DNA of 64,000 bases from Stutzerimonas stutzeri (GTDB taxonomy: Bacteria > Pseudomonadota > Gammaproteobacteria > Pseudomonadales > Pseudomonadaceae), in the NCBI RefSeq assembly GCF_002909485.1, contig NZ_PPXG01000008.1, positions 238,110 to 302,109 on the forward strand, given 5' to 3'. Below the pieces are notes generated by a model that did no database searches, had not been told where the DNA came from, and worked only from the letters and a program-made list of their open reading frames with translations. This document shows positions 34,682-43,715 of the stretch, in pieces; positions within the stretch are counted from its first letter, which is position 1; each line of letters opens with the position of its first letter. The position numbers and the translations under genes are program-made.

Positions 34682-36787
34682 ATGACAGATGTCGTACGGC
34701 TCGAAGTTCAGGGCGATATCGCGCTGATCACGGTCAACAATCCACCGGTCAACGCCCTCGGCCAGGTGGTGCGCGAGGGGCTGCTGAAGGCCTTTCAGCA
34801 TGCCGAAGCGGACCAGCAGGTCCGCGCCGTGGCGTTGGTCTGCGAGGGCAACACCTTTATCGCCGGAGCCGACATCAAGGAATTCGGCAAGCCGCCGCAG
34901 GCGCCGAGCCTGCCCGAGGTGATCGAAATCATCGAAAGCTGCAGCAAACCGAGCGTCGCCGTCATTCATGGCACCGCGCTCGGTGGGGGCCTGGAAGTCG
35001 CGTTGGGCTGTCATTACCGCATCGCCCGCAAGGACGCCAAGGTCGGCCTCCCGGAAGTGAGGTTGGGTTTGTTGCCCGGCGCCGGTGGCACTCAGCGCTT
35101 GCCGCGTCTGGCAGGCGTCGAGAAGGCGCTGGACATGATTGTCAGCGGCACGCCGATCAGCGCCGCCGAGGCGGTCGCGCACAATATCGTCGACGAGCTG
35201 TTCGAGGGTGATCTGGTGGAAGCCGGCCTCGCCTACGCCCGTCGCATGGTCGAGGATGGCCGCACACCGCGACGTACTGGCGAGCAGACCCAAGGCCTTG
35301 AGGGCGCCGATAACGAGGCGCTGATCCGCACCAAGCATGCTGAAGTCGCCAAGCGCATGCCTGGGCTGTTCTCGCCGCTGCGTTGCATCGCTGCGGTAGA
35401 GGCAGCAACCAAGCTGCCGCTGGCCGAAGGTCTAAAGCGTGAGCGTGAGCTGTTTGCCGAATGTCTGAACTCGCCACAACGCGGCGCTCTGGTTCATTCA
35501 TTTTTCGCCGAGCGCCAGGCCGGCAAGATCAACGGTCTGCCATCCGATGTGAAACCGCGGCCGATCAACACAGCCGCGGTGATCGGCGGCGGCACCATGG
35601 GTGTCGGTATTGCGCTGAGCTTCGCCAATGCCGGTGTTCCGGTGAAGCTGCTCGAAATCAACGACGAAGCCCTGCAGCGCGGTCTGCAGCGAGCCCGCGA
35701 CACCTATGCGGCGAGCGTCAAGCGCGGCAGCCTGACCGAGGAGGCGATGGAGAAGCGCCTCGCGCTGGTCGAAGGCGTGACCGAGTACGCCGCGTTGGCC
35801 GATGCCGATGTGGTGGTTGAAGCGGTATTCGAGGAAATGGGCGTCAAGCAGCAGGTGTTCGAGCAGCTGGATGCGGCGTGCAAGCCGGGCGCGATCCTCG
35901 CTTCCAACACGTCATCGCTTGATCTGGACGCCATCGCGGCTTTCACCAAGCGTCCGGAAGACGTAGTCGGCCTGCATTTCTTCAGCCCGGCCAACGTCAT
36001 GCGCTTGCTGGAAGTGGTGCGTGGCGAGCGGACCAGCGATGAAGTGCTCGCCACCGCCATGGCCATCGGCAAGCAACTGAAGAAGGTTTCGGTGGTAGTG
36101 GGCGTTTGTGACGGCTTCGTCGGCAACCGCATGGTCTTCCAGTACGGCCGCGAGGCGGAATTCCTCTTGGAGGAAGGCGCCACGCCGCAGCAGGTCGATA
36201 GTGCGCTGCGCAACTTCGGCATGGCCATGGGACCGTTCGCCATGCGTGACCTGTCGGGCCTCGACATCGGCCAGGCGATTCGCAAGCGCCAGCGCGCGAC
36301 GCTGCCGGCGCACCTGGATTTCCCCACTGTCTCGGACAAGCTCTGCGCCGCCGGCATGCTCGGGCAGAAGACCGGCGCCGGCTACTACCGCTACGAACCC
36401 GGCAACCGCACCCCGCAGGAGAACACCGAGCTCGCGCCCATGCTGGAAGCCGCGTCGAGGGAAAAAGGCATCGAGCGGCAGGCGCTGGACGAGCAGTACA
36501 TCGTCGAGCGCTGCATCTTCGCGCTGGTCAACGAGGGCGCGAAGATTCTCGAAGAGGGCATCGCCCAGCGCTCCAGTGATATCGACGTCATCTACCTCAA
36601 CGGCTACGGCTTCCCGGCCTTCCGCGGCGGGCCGATGTTCTATGCCGACAGCGTTGGCCTGGACACCGTGCTGGCGCGGGTCAAGGAACTGCACGCACGT
36701 TGCGGCGGCTGGTGGAAACCGGCACCACTGCTGGAAAAACTGGCCGCCGAAGGCCGCACCTTCACCGAATGGCAGGCCGGGCAATGA
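34682..36787 (+). CDS. bifunctional enoyl-CoA hydratase / 3-hydroxyacyl-CoA dehydrogenase
   Basis: 701 aa. N-terminal crotonase domain (about 1-190, with GNTFIAGADIKEFG and HGTALGGGLEVALGCH), then the NAD-binding dehydrogenase domain (AVIGGGTMGVGIALSFANAG near 300, NTSSLDLDAIA) and C-terminal domains (VGLHFFSPANVMRLLEVV). It performs two steps of fatty-acid beta-oxidation. The layout and length resemble peroxisomal-type or FadJ-like enzymes rather than the 715-aa FadB of the FadAB complex, and no thiolase gene follows. Two acyl-CoA dehydrogenase genes are downstream. Confidence 0.9.
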   Translation: MTDVVRLEVQGDIALITVNNPPVNALGQVVREGLLKAFQHAEADQQVRAVALVCEGNTFIAGADIKEFGKPPQAPSLPEVIEIIESCSKPSVAVIHGTALGGGLEVALGCHYRIARKDAKVGLPEVRLGLLPGAGGTQRLPRLAGVEKALDMIVSGTPISAAEAVAHNIVDELFEGDLVEAGLAYARRMVEDGRTPRRTGEQTQGLEGADNEALIRTKHAEVAKRMPGLFSPLRCIAAVEAATKLPLAEGLKRERELFAECLNSPQRGALVHSFFAERQAGKINGLPSDVKPRPINTAAVIGGGTMGVGIALSFANAGVPVKLLEINDEALQRGLQRARDTYAASVKRGSLTEEAMEKRLALVEGVTEYAALADADVVVEAVFEEMGVKQQVFEQLDAACKPGAILASNTSSLDLDAIAAFTKRPEDVVGLHFFSPANVMRLLEVVRGERTSDEVLATAMAIGKQLKKVSVVVGVCDGFVGNRMVFQYGREAEFLLEEGATPQQVDSALRNFGMAMGPFAMRDLSGLDIGQAIRKRQRATLPAHLDFPTVSDKLCAAGMLGQKTGAGYYRYEPGNRTPQENTELAPMLEAASREKGIERQALDEQYIVERCIFALVNEGAKILEEGIAQRSSDIDVIYLNGYGFPAFRGGPMFYADSVGLDTVLARVKELHARCGGWWKPAPLLEKLAAEGRTFTEWQAGQ

Positions 36788-36833
36788 GTACCGCCCGCCT
36801 GCACTCTGCCGATCGGATATCGAGGATTCATCC

Positions 36834-38030
36834 ATGAACGTCAACTACACGGCCGAAGAGCTCGCCTTCCGCGATGAAGTACGCGCCTTTCTGAAAAGCG
36901 AGCTGCCGGCGGACATCGCCGCCAAGGCCAAGCTCGGCAAGCACATGTCCAAACAGGATCACGAGCGCTGGCAGCAGATCCTGGTCAAGCGCGGCTGGTA
37001 TGCGCTGGGCTGGCCGGTGGAGCTGGGCGGCACCACCTGGGGCCCGGTGGAAAAGCACATCTTCGACGAGGAGTGCTCCGCCTTCGGCGCGCCGCGTACC
37101 GTGCCCTTCGGCGTCAACATGGTCGCGCCGGTGATCATCAAGTTCGGCACCCAGCAGCAGATCGACCATTACCTGCCGCGCATCCTCTCCGGTGAGGACT
37201 GGTGGTGCCAGGGCTATTCCGAGCCCGGCGCCGGCTCCGACCTCGCCAGCCTCAAGACCCGCGCCGTGCGTGATGGCGACCACTACGTGGTCAACGGCCA
37301 GAAGACCTGGACCACCCTCGGCCAGCACGCCAACATGATCTTCTGCCTGGTGCGCACCGACCCTGAAGCCCAGCAGCAGCGCGGCATCAGCTTTCTCCTG
37401 ATCGACATGAAGAGCCCCGGCATCAGCGTGCGGCCGATCATCACCCTGGACGGCGATCACGAGGTCAACGAAGTCTTCTTCGACAACGTCCGCGTGCCGG
37501 TGGAGAACCTCGTCGGCGAGGAAAACCAGGGCTGGACCTGCGCCAAGTACCTGCTAACCCACGAGCGCACGGGCCTTGCCGGCATCGGCTCTTCGAAGGC
37601 GGTGTTGGCGCATCTGAAGCGCATCGCGATGAAGGAAGTTTGCGACGGCAAGCCGATGCTTGAAGACCCGCTGTTCCGCGCCCAGGTCGCGGAAGTGGAA
37701 ATGCAGCTAATGGCCATCGAGATGAGCACCCTGCGCATCCTCGCCGCGGCGAAGGAGGGCGGCGTGCCCGGTGCGGAGTCCTCGATCCTCAAGGTCAAGG
37801 GCACCGAGATCCGCCAGGCCATCACTCACCTCTTGCGCAAGGTCATCGGCCCGTACGCGCTGCCGTTCCTCGAGGAGGAGCTGCAACTGGACTACGACGG
37901 CGAGCTGTTGCACGCGGATTACAGCGCATCGCTGGCCGGTGACTACTTCAACATGCGCAAGCTGTCGATCTTCGGCGGCTCCAACGAAATCCAAAAGAAC
38001 ATCGTCTCGAAGATGATTCTCGAGCTGTAA
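36834..38030 (+). CDS. acyl-CoA dehydrogenase (larger, FadE-type family)
   Basis: 398 aa flavoprotein. Acyl-CoA dehydrogenase motifs: CQGYSEPGAGSDLASLKTRA, GQKTWTTLGQHANMIFCLVRT, and the C-terminal KLSIFGGSNEIQKNIVSK. The start at 36834 (MNVNYTAEELAFRDEVRAFL) is the family N-terminus; the open frame upstream overlaps the previous gene out of frame. Possibly forms a heteromer with the next dehydrogenase, as do paired short or branched-chain and steroid side-chain enzymes. Confidence 0.92.
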   Translation: MNVNYTAEELAFRDEVRAFLKSELPADIAAKAKLGKHMSKQDHERWQQILVKRGWYALGWPVELGGTTWGPVEKHIFDEECSAFGAPRTVPFGVNMVAPVIIKFGTQQQIDHYLPRILSGEDWWCQGYSEPGAGSDLASLKTRAVRDGDHYVVNGQKTWTTLGQHANMIFCLVRTDPEAQQQRGISFLLIDMKSPGISVRPIITLDGDHEVNEVFFDNVRVPVENLVGEENQGWTCAKYLLTHERTGLAGIGSSKAVLAHLKRIAMKEVCDGKPMLEDPLFRAQVAEVEMQLMAIEMSTLRILAAAKEGGVPGAESSILKVKGTEIRQAITHLLRKVIGPYALPFLEEELQLDYDGELLHADYSASLAGDYFNMRKLSIFGGSNEIQKNIVSKMILEL

Positions 38031-38042
38031 GGGGGCACCGCA

Positions 38043-39185
38043 ATGGACTTCAAACTGACTGAAGAGCAGCAAATGCTGCAAGACACCGCGGCGCGCCTGG
38101 TGCGCGACGCCTACCCGTTTGAGCAGCGCGAGAAATTCAGCGAGTCGGAGCTGGGTTTTTCCTCCGAGTTCTGGGGCCAACTGGGCGAGCTGGGCCTGAC
38201 CGCCGTACCCTTTGCCGAGGAGATCGGCGGCTTTGGCGGCGGCGGTGTGGAAATCATGCTGGTGATGACCGAACTGGGTCGCGGGCTGACGCTGGAGCCC
38301 TACCTGCAATCGGTAATCTTCGCTGGCGGCTTGCTCAATCAGCTGGGCAGCGAAGCGCAAATAGCGGACTTGCTGCCGCAGGTCGCGGCCGGTTCGCTGC
38401 AACTGGCGGTGGCTTTCGACGAGCCGCAGAGCCACTACAACCTCCACGATGTGCAGACCAAAGCTGAAGCGGCCGACGGCGGTTATCGGCTGTCCGGGCG
38501 CAAGGCCGTGGTGATTGGCGGACACAGCGCCGGGCAGATCATCGTGTCGGCGCGCACTTCCGGTGACAGCCGCGATGAAACGGGCATCAGCCTGTTCCTC
38601 GTCGATCCGAGCGCTCAGGGCGTCAGTCGCCGCGTCTATCCCACCATCGACGGGCGCAAGGGCTGCGAGCTGTTCCTCGACAACGTGCATGTCGGAGCCG
38701 ATGCGGTGCTTGGCGAGATTGGCAATGCCTTACCCGCGATGCGCTACCAGCAAGGCCGCGCCATCGCCGCGCAATGCGCCGACGCGCTGGGCAGTATGGA
38801 CGAAGCCTGCAAGCTGACCCTCGACTACCTGAAGACGCGCAAGCAGTTCGGCGTGCCGATTGGCAAGTTCCAGGTCCTGCAGCACCGCATGGTGGATATG
38901 CAGACCGAGCTGGAGCAGGCCACCAGCATGGCGATCCTCGCCGCGACCTTTGCCGATGGCGAAGACAACGACGAGCGCAGCCGAATCATCGCCGCCGCCA
39001 AATACATCTGCGCCCGCGCCGCGCGCAAGGTGGCCGAGGAAGCCATCCAGCTGCACGGCGGCATCGGCATGACCTGGGAATACAACCTCGCCCACCATGC
39101 CAAGCGCCTGGTTATGATTGCCCACCAGTTCGGTGACGATGATCACCACCTGAAGGCCTATGCCAAGCTGATGCAGGTGGCGTAA
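38043..39185 (+). CDS. acyl-CoA dehydrogenase (second subunit or paralogue)
   Basis: 380 aa, 12 nt after the previous dehydrogenase. Family features are MDFKLTEEQQMLQDTAARLVRDAYPF at the N-terminus and EEAIQLHGGIGMTWEYNLAHHAKRL at the C-terminus. The middle, including the FAD-binding segment, is less typical (VAFDEPQSHYNLHDVQTKAE in place of a TEPGAGSD motif). This is the pattern expected of one partner of an alpha2beta2 acyl-CoA dehydrogenase. Substrate unknown. Confidence 0.9.
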   Translation: MDFKLTEEQQMLQDTAARLVRDAYPFEQREKFSESELGFSSEFWGQLGELGLTAVPFAEEIGGFGGGGVEIMLVMTELGRGLTLEPYLQSVIFAGGLLNQLGSEAQIADLLPQVAAGSLQLAVAFDEPQSHYNLHDVQTKAEAADGGYRLSGRKAVVIGGHSAGQIIVSARTSGDSRDETGISLFLVDPSAQGVSRRVYPTIDGRKGCELFLDNVHVGADAVLGEIGNALPAMRYQQGRAIAAQCADALGSMDEACKLTLDYLKTRKQFGVPIGKFQVLQHRMVDMQTELEQATSMAILAATFADGEDNDERSRIIAAAKYICARAARKVAEEAIQLHGGIGMTWEYNLAHHAKRLVMIAHQFGDDDHHLKAYAKLMQVA

Positions 39186-39206
39186 CGCGCCACTCGCGAC
39201 ACCACG

Positions 39207-39233
39207 ACCGGGCCCCTTTGCCCGGTTTTGCTT
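39207..39233 (+). terminator. Rho-independent terminator of the beta-oxidation operon
   Basis: Stem ACCGGGC (39207-39213) / GCCCGGT (39220-39226) with a 6-nt loop and a T-rich tail, 21 nt after the stop codon. Confidence 0.75.
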
Positions 39234-39498
39234 TGCGGAGATAGGGTCAGGTGCTTAGCCGACTACGGGCAGGTGTGGCGAGGCATCGTCTTCATTTCCG
39301 TTGTGCGGCGTTCCGCTTCAGCTCGCCGCCAGCACACAAACGGTGGGCTGAAGCCCACCCTACGGCGCTGCGCGCAAGATGGCAGCCCGGTAGGGTGGAC
39401 GTCGCCTTTCTATCCACGCGAAGCAACTTGGGTCGCGTCTCGGTGGTTTATCCAGTGGGCGGTGATCGTACCGGCTGTGAGTCATTTGATCCGGATAT
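39234..39498. other. Intergenic region with dispersed repeat
   Basis: 265 nt of convergent intergenic sequence. It contains the GGTGGGCT..AGCCCACC palindrome and a nearby TAGGGTGGA motif of the same repeat type. No gene. Confidence 0.55.
39342..39364. repeat. Intergenic palindrome GGTGGGCT..AGCCCACC, second copy
   Basis: Differs from the copy at 31952 by one centre base and is again followed by CCTACG. GTAGGGTGGA follows at about 39390, a motif usually found with this repeat family in Pseudomonas. Confidence 0.65.
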
Positions 39499-39522
39499 AA
39501 AAAAGCCGGGCAAATGCCCGGC
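39499..39522 (-). terminator. Terminator of the 39549-43374 operon
   Basis: Stem GCCGGGCA / TGCCCGGC (39505-39522) with a 2-nt centre; on the minus strand it is followed by six T. The plus side also has a short T tract, so it may be bidirectional. Confidence 0.8.
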
Positions 39523-39548
39523 CTTTCTGCCACGCGATCAGCTAGCGA

Positions 39549-40592
39549 TCAGATGCTGTCGAGTTGCGGGTTCAGGCGGTCCAGCAGGCGCTTGCTGCGG
39601 CGGCCGTCCTGCAGGTCACCCAGATCCGTCAGGCGCACGCGATCCTTCGGCTCGACCTTCAACTCTACGCCGCTGACCTTGCCGAGCAGAGCTTTCCTGA
39701 GCAGTTCGCAACCGTCTTTCATGCCCTTCGGCAGGTCCTTGAATTCGCGGCTGCAGTCCTTTTCGGTTTGTTCAACGACCTTCTCGTAATGCGCCTTGCG
39801 CTGTTTCTCGGCGCTGCCTTCGGTGGGGTTCAGCGGGGTGTTGTAGCGCTGATACAGGGCAATGCTGCGCTCGGCCATGCCGCGATCCTTGACGCTGAAC
39901 GAGGCGCTCTGCAATTCGGCGCGCTCGACGCTCGATGCCAACTCGCCCAGCTCGCTCATGAATGCCCGCTGCCCCCGGTCGTCGCCACCGAAGCTCTCGC
40001 TCAGGCGCTGCAGCTTGCGATTAAAATCGCGCAGGTTACTCAGGCGGTAGCTGACACGCGAATCGAACAGTTCTGGCAGGTCGACTGCCAGCTCTGTTTC
40101 CAGGGTGCCGGCATCGTCATCGATATCCACATAGATCTCGACATCGTAGGGCTTGAGCTCGGCCAGACCGCTGATCAACGCGGGTTCGAAGCCGCGAGCG
40201 GTAGCCATGCCTCGGCCGAAGCCGCCGCCGGCCATCGCGCCGAGGCTGCTCAGGCCGCCGAGGGCACGGTTATCGGCCTCGACGCCATTGAAGCGCAGGC
40301 GCAAGCGGGTCCGTTCGTCGTTGATGGAGCGGTCGCTGATGATCACTTCAGCCACCTGCAGGCTTGGCTCGCGTCCACCGGCTTCCACTTGCAGCTCGGA
40401 GATCGTCACGCGGCCGCCGAATGGGCTGGACGATACCGACTTCCAACGCAGGGTGTCCTCAAGCTCGTGCTCGTAAACCCAGTCTTCGATCAGCTTTTCT
40501 GCCTGGCTGCTGCTGTAGGCGCTCAGGCCGAAGTAGCCGGCCACCAGTACGGCAACGGCAGCGCCGGCGATCAGGGGTAGGCGCTTGCTCAT
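39549..40592 (-). CDS. hypothetical membrane-anchored periplasmic protein
   Basis: 347 aa, no family recognised with confidence. An N-terminal helix (residues 6-24) anchors it. Then comes a beta-rich region (SSSPFGGRVTISELQVE..., VAEVIISDRS), which in style recalls YdgA/DUF945 or AsmA-like proteins, then helical segments. Only two Cys are seen in the second half (KDCSREFKD, KDGCELLRK), which could form a disulphide. Last gene of a three-gene envelope operon; it overlaps the preceding gene by 4 nt. Confidence 0.7.
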   Translation of the reverse strand: MSKRLPLIAGAAVAVLVAGYFGLSAYSSSQAEKLIEDWVYEHELEDTLRWKSVSSSPFGGRVTISELQVEAGGREPSLQVAEVIISDRSINDERTRLRLRFNGVEADNRALGGLSSLGAMAGGGFGRGMATARGFEPALISGLAELKPYDVEIYVDIDDDAGTLETELAVDLPELFDSRVSYRLSNLRDFNRKLQRLSESFGGDDRGQRAFMSELGELASSVERAELQSASFSVKDRGMAERSIALYQRYNTPLNPTEGSAEKQRKAHYEKVVEQTEKDCSREFKDLPKGMKDGCELLRKALLGKVSGVELKVEPKDRVRLTDLGDLQDGRRSKRLLDRLNPQLDSI

Positions 40593-42490
40593 TCGTCATC
40601 TCCTTGGAGCTCGGCACGTTCGGGCCAGGCTTGTTGTATCAGCGATTTGGCCTCTTCCGGCGTCCAGTCCGGGTCACCGATTTCATGTCGTGCAAGTTTC
40701 AGCGGGTCGCGCAGATCGGCGCAGCCCTTTTCGCTGCAGGCTTGCAGCGTGGTGGCGCTGATCAGCGTCAGCGGTAGGTTTTGCTCATCCTTGCGCGACG
40801 CGTCCAGCCTCGCCTCGCCCTTGACCAGGAACCAGCCCTTGTCGGCGCTTTGCTCGCTGTCTTTGGTATCCAGAACAGCGGCGTACGGATAGTCGACCTC
40901 CCAGCCACCATCGGTCTTGCCATCGATATGCACGATCTGGCTGTAGCCCTGCGCGCGGCCTTGCATCATCGCGGCATAGCCGCCGCCACTGAACGGCGAG
41001 TAGCTGGCATCGCTGAGGATGCGTCCGTAGAGCTCTTCGGGCTTGCGGGTTTCACGGCGCAGCTGACGATACAACTGCAGCTGTTGCTCTGCCTGGCGAG
41101 CCAGCAGCTCGCGCTGACGCTGGGCTTCACGCTCGCGCTCCAGCTCGGCTCGGCGCTGCAGTTCAGCTTCCTTGCGCTCGTACGCGAACAGGTGATTGTT
41201 GGCCCGAGCGGGGTCGTATTCCCACTTCTGCGTACGGTAGTGGCGCGACAGCGATAGGTCGTAAAGCCAGAAATCTCGATCGCCTTCGTGCAGCCCTTTT
41301 TCCAGATCCCGCATGCCGTAGAAATGGATTGCCCTGATCTTCGGTGCGCTCTTGTCCAAGTGCGCGGTGGCGAGGTCGATGGTCCGGCGAATGCTTTCCA
41401 GATCGCGGAACAACTCACGGTTTTCGGTCAGTGCGATCAGCGTGACGCTGCCGGCATTCCAGTGGCCGTTATAGCTATGGCCCATGCGCAGCAGGTAATG
41501 CACCTTGCTGGCAGGTTCGCTATGCAACAGCAGCAGCAGATTCTTGCGCTGGTCGATGCCCACTACCGGAAGTTGCGGCGCGTCGCCGTAGATTTCCAGG
41601 CCATCGAGGAAGCTGCCTTTGAACTGATGCAGACGCACGCCATCGCGGCGGTTGAGCATCAGCGAGCCGGTGCCCTGCGCGTAGCCGTCCGGGCCGCATG
41701 TCACGCCGCTGGATGTCGCGGAGATGTTCGCTATGTCGTCCTCCGGCTTGAACCCCAGGCGGAAGCGGCAGCCGTTCTGATCGGCGACCTCTGTGATGAA
41801 GTCGGCCTTGGCAAAAACATCCCGGGCCAGCGGTGGTTGCCAGCCGCCAACGCTGAACTCTTTGGCGGCAACGGGGGTGGTGGCTACGGCCTGTTCAGCC
41901 GGAACTGGCGCTTCTGCCCGCTCAGCGGGTTTGGCATCGGCGACAGGCGCTACCGGCACTGCGGCTTGGGGTTGTGGTGCTTCAGTCTGGGCTTGCGTCG
42001 GTTTGTCCGGTTCCGGCTCTGCGGTGGCCGGAGCGGTCTCGCGCGCAGCAGGTGCAGCGGAAGCGGGGGCTTCAGCATGCGCTTGGGCGACGGTTGGCGC
42101 AGGTGCTTGCTCGGCTGCAGGCTGCGGAGCTGCCGGGGCAGTATCTGCTGCTTGCGCCAACCAGCCAGCGGCCTGGCTGGCGTTACCGCTGGCCTGGGTC
42201 TTGCCCGTGCTGTCTACACTGGTCCAGCTCAGTTGCGCGGCGCTCGAGCACTGAGTGGCGAACAGGCCGCCAAGTTTTGGCAACAAGCGGTTGATGGAGT
42301 CCTGATCTGCTGGGCCGGCAAATGCGAAACGCAGCTTCAGGTTGTCGCTGCACCAAGGCTGACCATCGGCATGGTCAACGAACACCTCGACGTTTTCCGC
42401 CTTCGAATAAGCCAGTCGGTGGCTGGCTGCCTGGGCCGAAGCCGCTACGGCCAGGCTGAGGGCCAGTAGGGAAATGTGGCGTACGTTCAT
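40589..42490 (-). CDS. hypothetical secreted protein with Pro/Ala-rich linker and coiled coil
   Basis: 633 aa. Signal peptide MNVRHISLLALSLAVAASAQA. Residues ~120-215 are a long Pro/Ala/Glu-rich linker, then a conserved-looking domain (GFKPEDDIANISATSSGVTCGPDG...), and a Glu/Arg/Gln-rich coiled coil at about 435-480. No family recognised. The linker suggests it spans the periplasm or reaches peptidoglycan. It shares one base with the stop of the SH3-domain gene, so expression is coupled. Confidence 0.72.
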   Translation of the reverse strand: MNVRHISLLALSLAVAASAQAASHRLAYSKAENVEVFVDHADGQPWCSDNLKLRFAFAGPADQDSINRLLPKLGGLFATQCSSAAQLSWTSVDSTGKTQASGNASQAAGWLAQAADTAPAAPQPAAEQAPAPTVAQAHAEAPASAAPAARETAPATAEPEPDKPTQAQTEAPQPQAAVPVAPVADAKPAERAEAPVPAEQAVATTPVAAKEFSVGGWQPPLARDVFAKADFITEVADQNGCRFRLGFKPEDDIANISATSSGVTCGPDGYAQGTGSLMLNRRDGVRLHQFKGSFLDGLEIYGDAPQLPVVGIDQRKNLLLLLHSEPASKVHYLLRMGHSYNGHWNAGSVTLIALTENRELFRDLESIRRTIDLATAHLDKSAPKIRAIHFYGMRDLEKGLHEGDRDFWLYDLSLSRHYRTQKWEYDPARANNHLFAYERKEAELQRRAELEREREAQRQRELLARQAEQQLQLYRQLRRETRKPEELYGRILSDASYSPFSGGGYAAMMQGRAQGYSQIVHIDGKTDGGWEVDYPYAAVLDTKDSEQSADKGWFLVKGEARLDASRKDEQNLPLTLISATTLQACSEKGCADLRDPLKLARHEIGDPDWTPEEAKSLIQQAWPERAELQGDDE

Positions 42491-43374
42491 CAGATCAGCT
42501 CCCAGGCACCGTCGGCCGCCTGACAGGCCTTGGCAGTCTGCTGCTCATTGCTGCCCTGTGCGGTGACGTCATATTTGATCGTCCGGCAGGTGGTCTGGGC
42601 GGTCATGGCCTGCTCGACCGGAACGGCATCCAGATCGATGGCGTCCAGATCGATGCCCTTGGAGGCTGCGCTGGCGATATCGAGGCTGTCGAGATCGGTC
42701 GCCGTTTCGGCTGCGGCGGTCTGGGTCGACTGGGCAGGCTTTTTAACCTGAGCCACCAACGGCGCGTAAACATAGCCGATGGTTACGCCGCGACGGCCGA
42801 CCATGATCCAGTCGTTGTCCGTGCGGCCAATCGCGGTAAAGGTGGTGCCGGTTGGCAACCCTGCAACCTTTTCGGCTTTGAGGTCAGGCGCATTGCGTAC
42901 GTTCGCCGATTTAACCGCCTGGTAGGGCTGGTTGATCAGCGTCATGTTCGCTACCGGCTGCACTTTGGGCGTGCGCTTGACTGCGACTTCACGCTGCACG
43001 GTTTCGGTCTTGATCGGGGTAATGGTGGCTTTGGCATCGCTGTGGCTCGACGACCACTGAGTGGCCTGGCCATCCTGAGTGTGCTGCAGCGCCTGTTGAG
43101 TCTGCAGTGCCAGCGCCTCGCGATCTCGCACGTCAAGCTTCGCGCCGATGGTCTTGCCCAGGTAACCGCCGGCCAGTGCGCCTGCGATCATCGCTGCGGT
43201 GCGACCGCTACCGTTTCCAACCTGGCTACCGATGAGAATGCCTGCTGCGGTGCCGACCAGGGTGCCGATGTTCTCTTTGTTCGCCCACTCGTTTTCGGCC
43301 ATGTTGGCGCAACCGGCGCTGAACACGATGGCGCTGCTGAGCAACAGCACACTGGTTTTTTTCGCGAAGCCCAT
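42490..43374 (-). CDS. glycine-zipper lipoprotein with SH3-type domain
   Basis: 294 aa. Signal peptide with a lipobox-like SAGC (Cys at about residue 22). A glycine-zipper segment follows at about 38-70 (GTLVGTAAGILIGSQVGNGSG...), as in 17-kDa surface antigen/SlyB-like proteins. An SH3b-like domain is at ~150-205 (ANVRNAPDLKAEKVAGLPTGTTFTAIG). I start at 43374 because AAGGA lies 7 nt upstream; an earlier in-frame start lacks one. First gene of the operon, probably an outer-membrane or peptidoglycan-linked protein. Confidence 0.78.
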   Translation of the reverse strand: MGFAKKTSVLLLSSAIVFSAGCANMAENEWANKENIGTLVGTAAGILIGSQVGNGSGRTAAMIAGALAGGYLGKTIGAKLDVRDREALALQTQQALQHTQDGQATQWSSSHSDAKATITPIKTETVQREVAVKRTPKVQPVANMTLINQPYQAVKSANVRNAPDLKAEKVAGLPTGTTFTAIGRTDNDWIMVGRRGVTIGYVYAPLVAQVKKPAQSTQTAAAETATDLDSLDIASAASKGIDLDAIDLDAVPVEQAMTAQTTCRTIKYDVTAQGSNEQQTAKACQAADGAWELI

Positions 43375-43715
43375 GAGGTAGTCCTTGTCTGAATGGCTGG
43401 CAGGTAGCATTCAGGACTGACTCGACGGCCAATGCCGTACCAACGGGGCTGCCGTTTCAATCCATGAAATGGCCGGCAATTACACACAAATATGGCCTGC
43501 ATCACAAACCTAAATCGGTCTAGATCGGCAACTTCAGGGCGAACGGTGCTGCCCGAGGCATGTATGCCTACACGGCACCGCAGGCTGCACTTCGAAGGTC
43601 TGAAGCGCCACGGTAGCGAGATGTCGCTAAAAATGGCTCACCGTGTGAACGAGATCAGGAACAGGCAGGCGGCCAGTGCATGGTTTAGATGCACCGGCCG
43701 CTATGCGGCGATCCG
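43375..43715. other. Intergenic region between the MFS gene end and the glycine-zipper operon
   Basis: 341 nt holding the promoter and leader of the minus-strand operon. A 7-bp inverted repeat CTGAATG (43389-43395) / CATTCAG (43408-43414) lies just upstream of the chosen start and could be an operator or leader hairpin. No gene. Confidence 0.45.
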
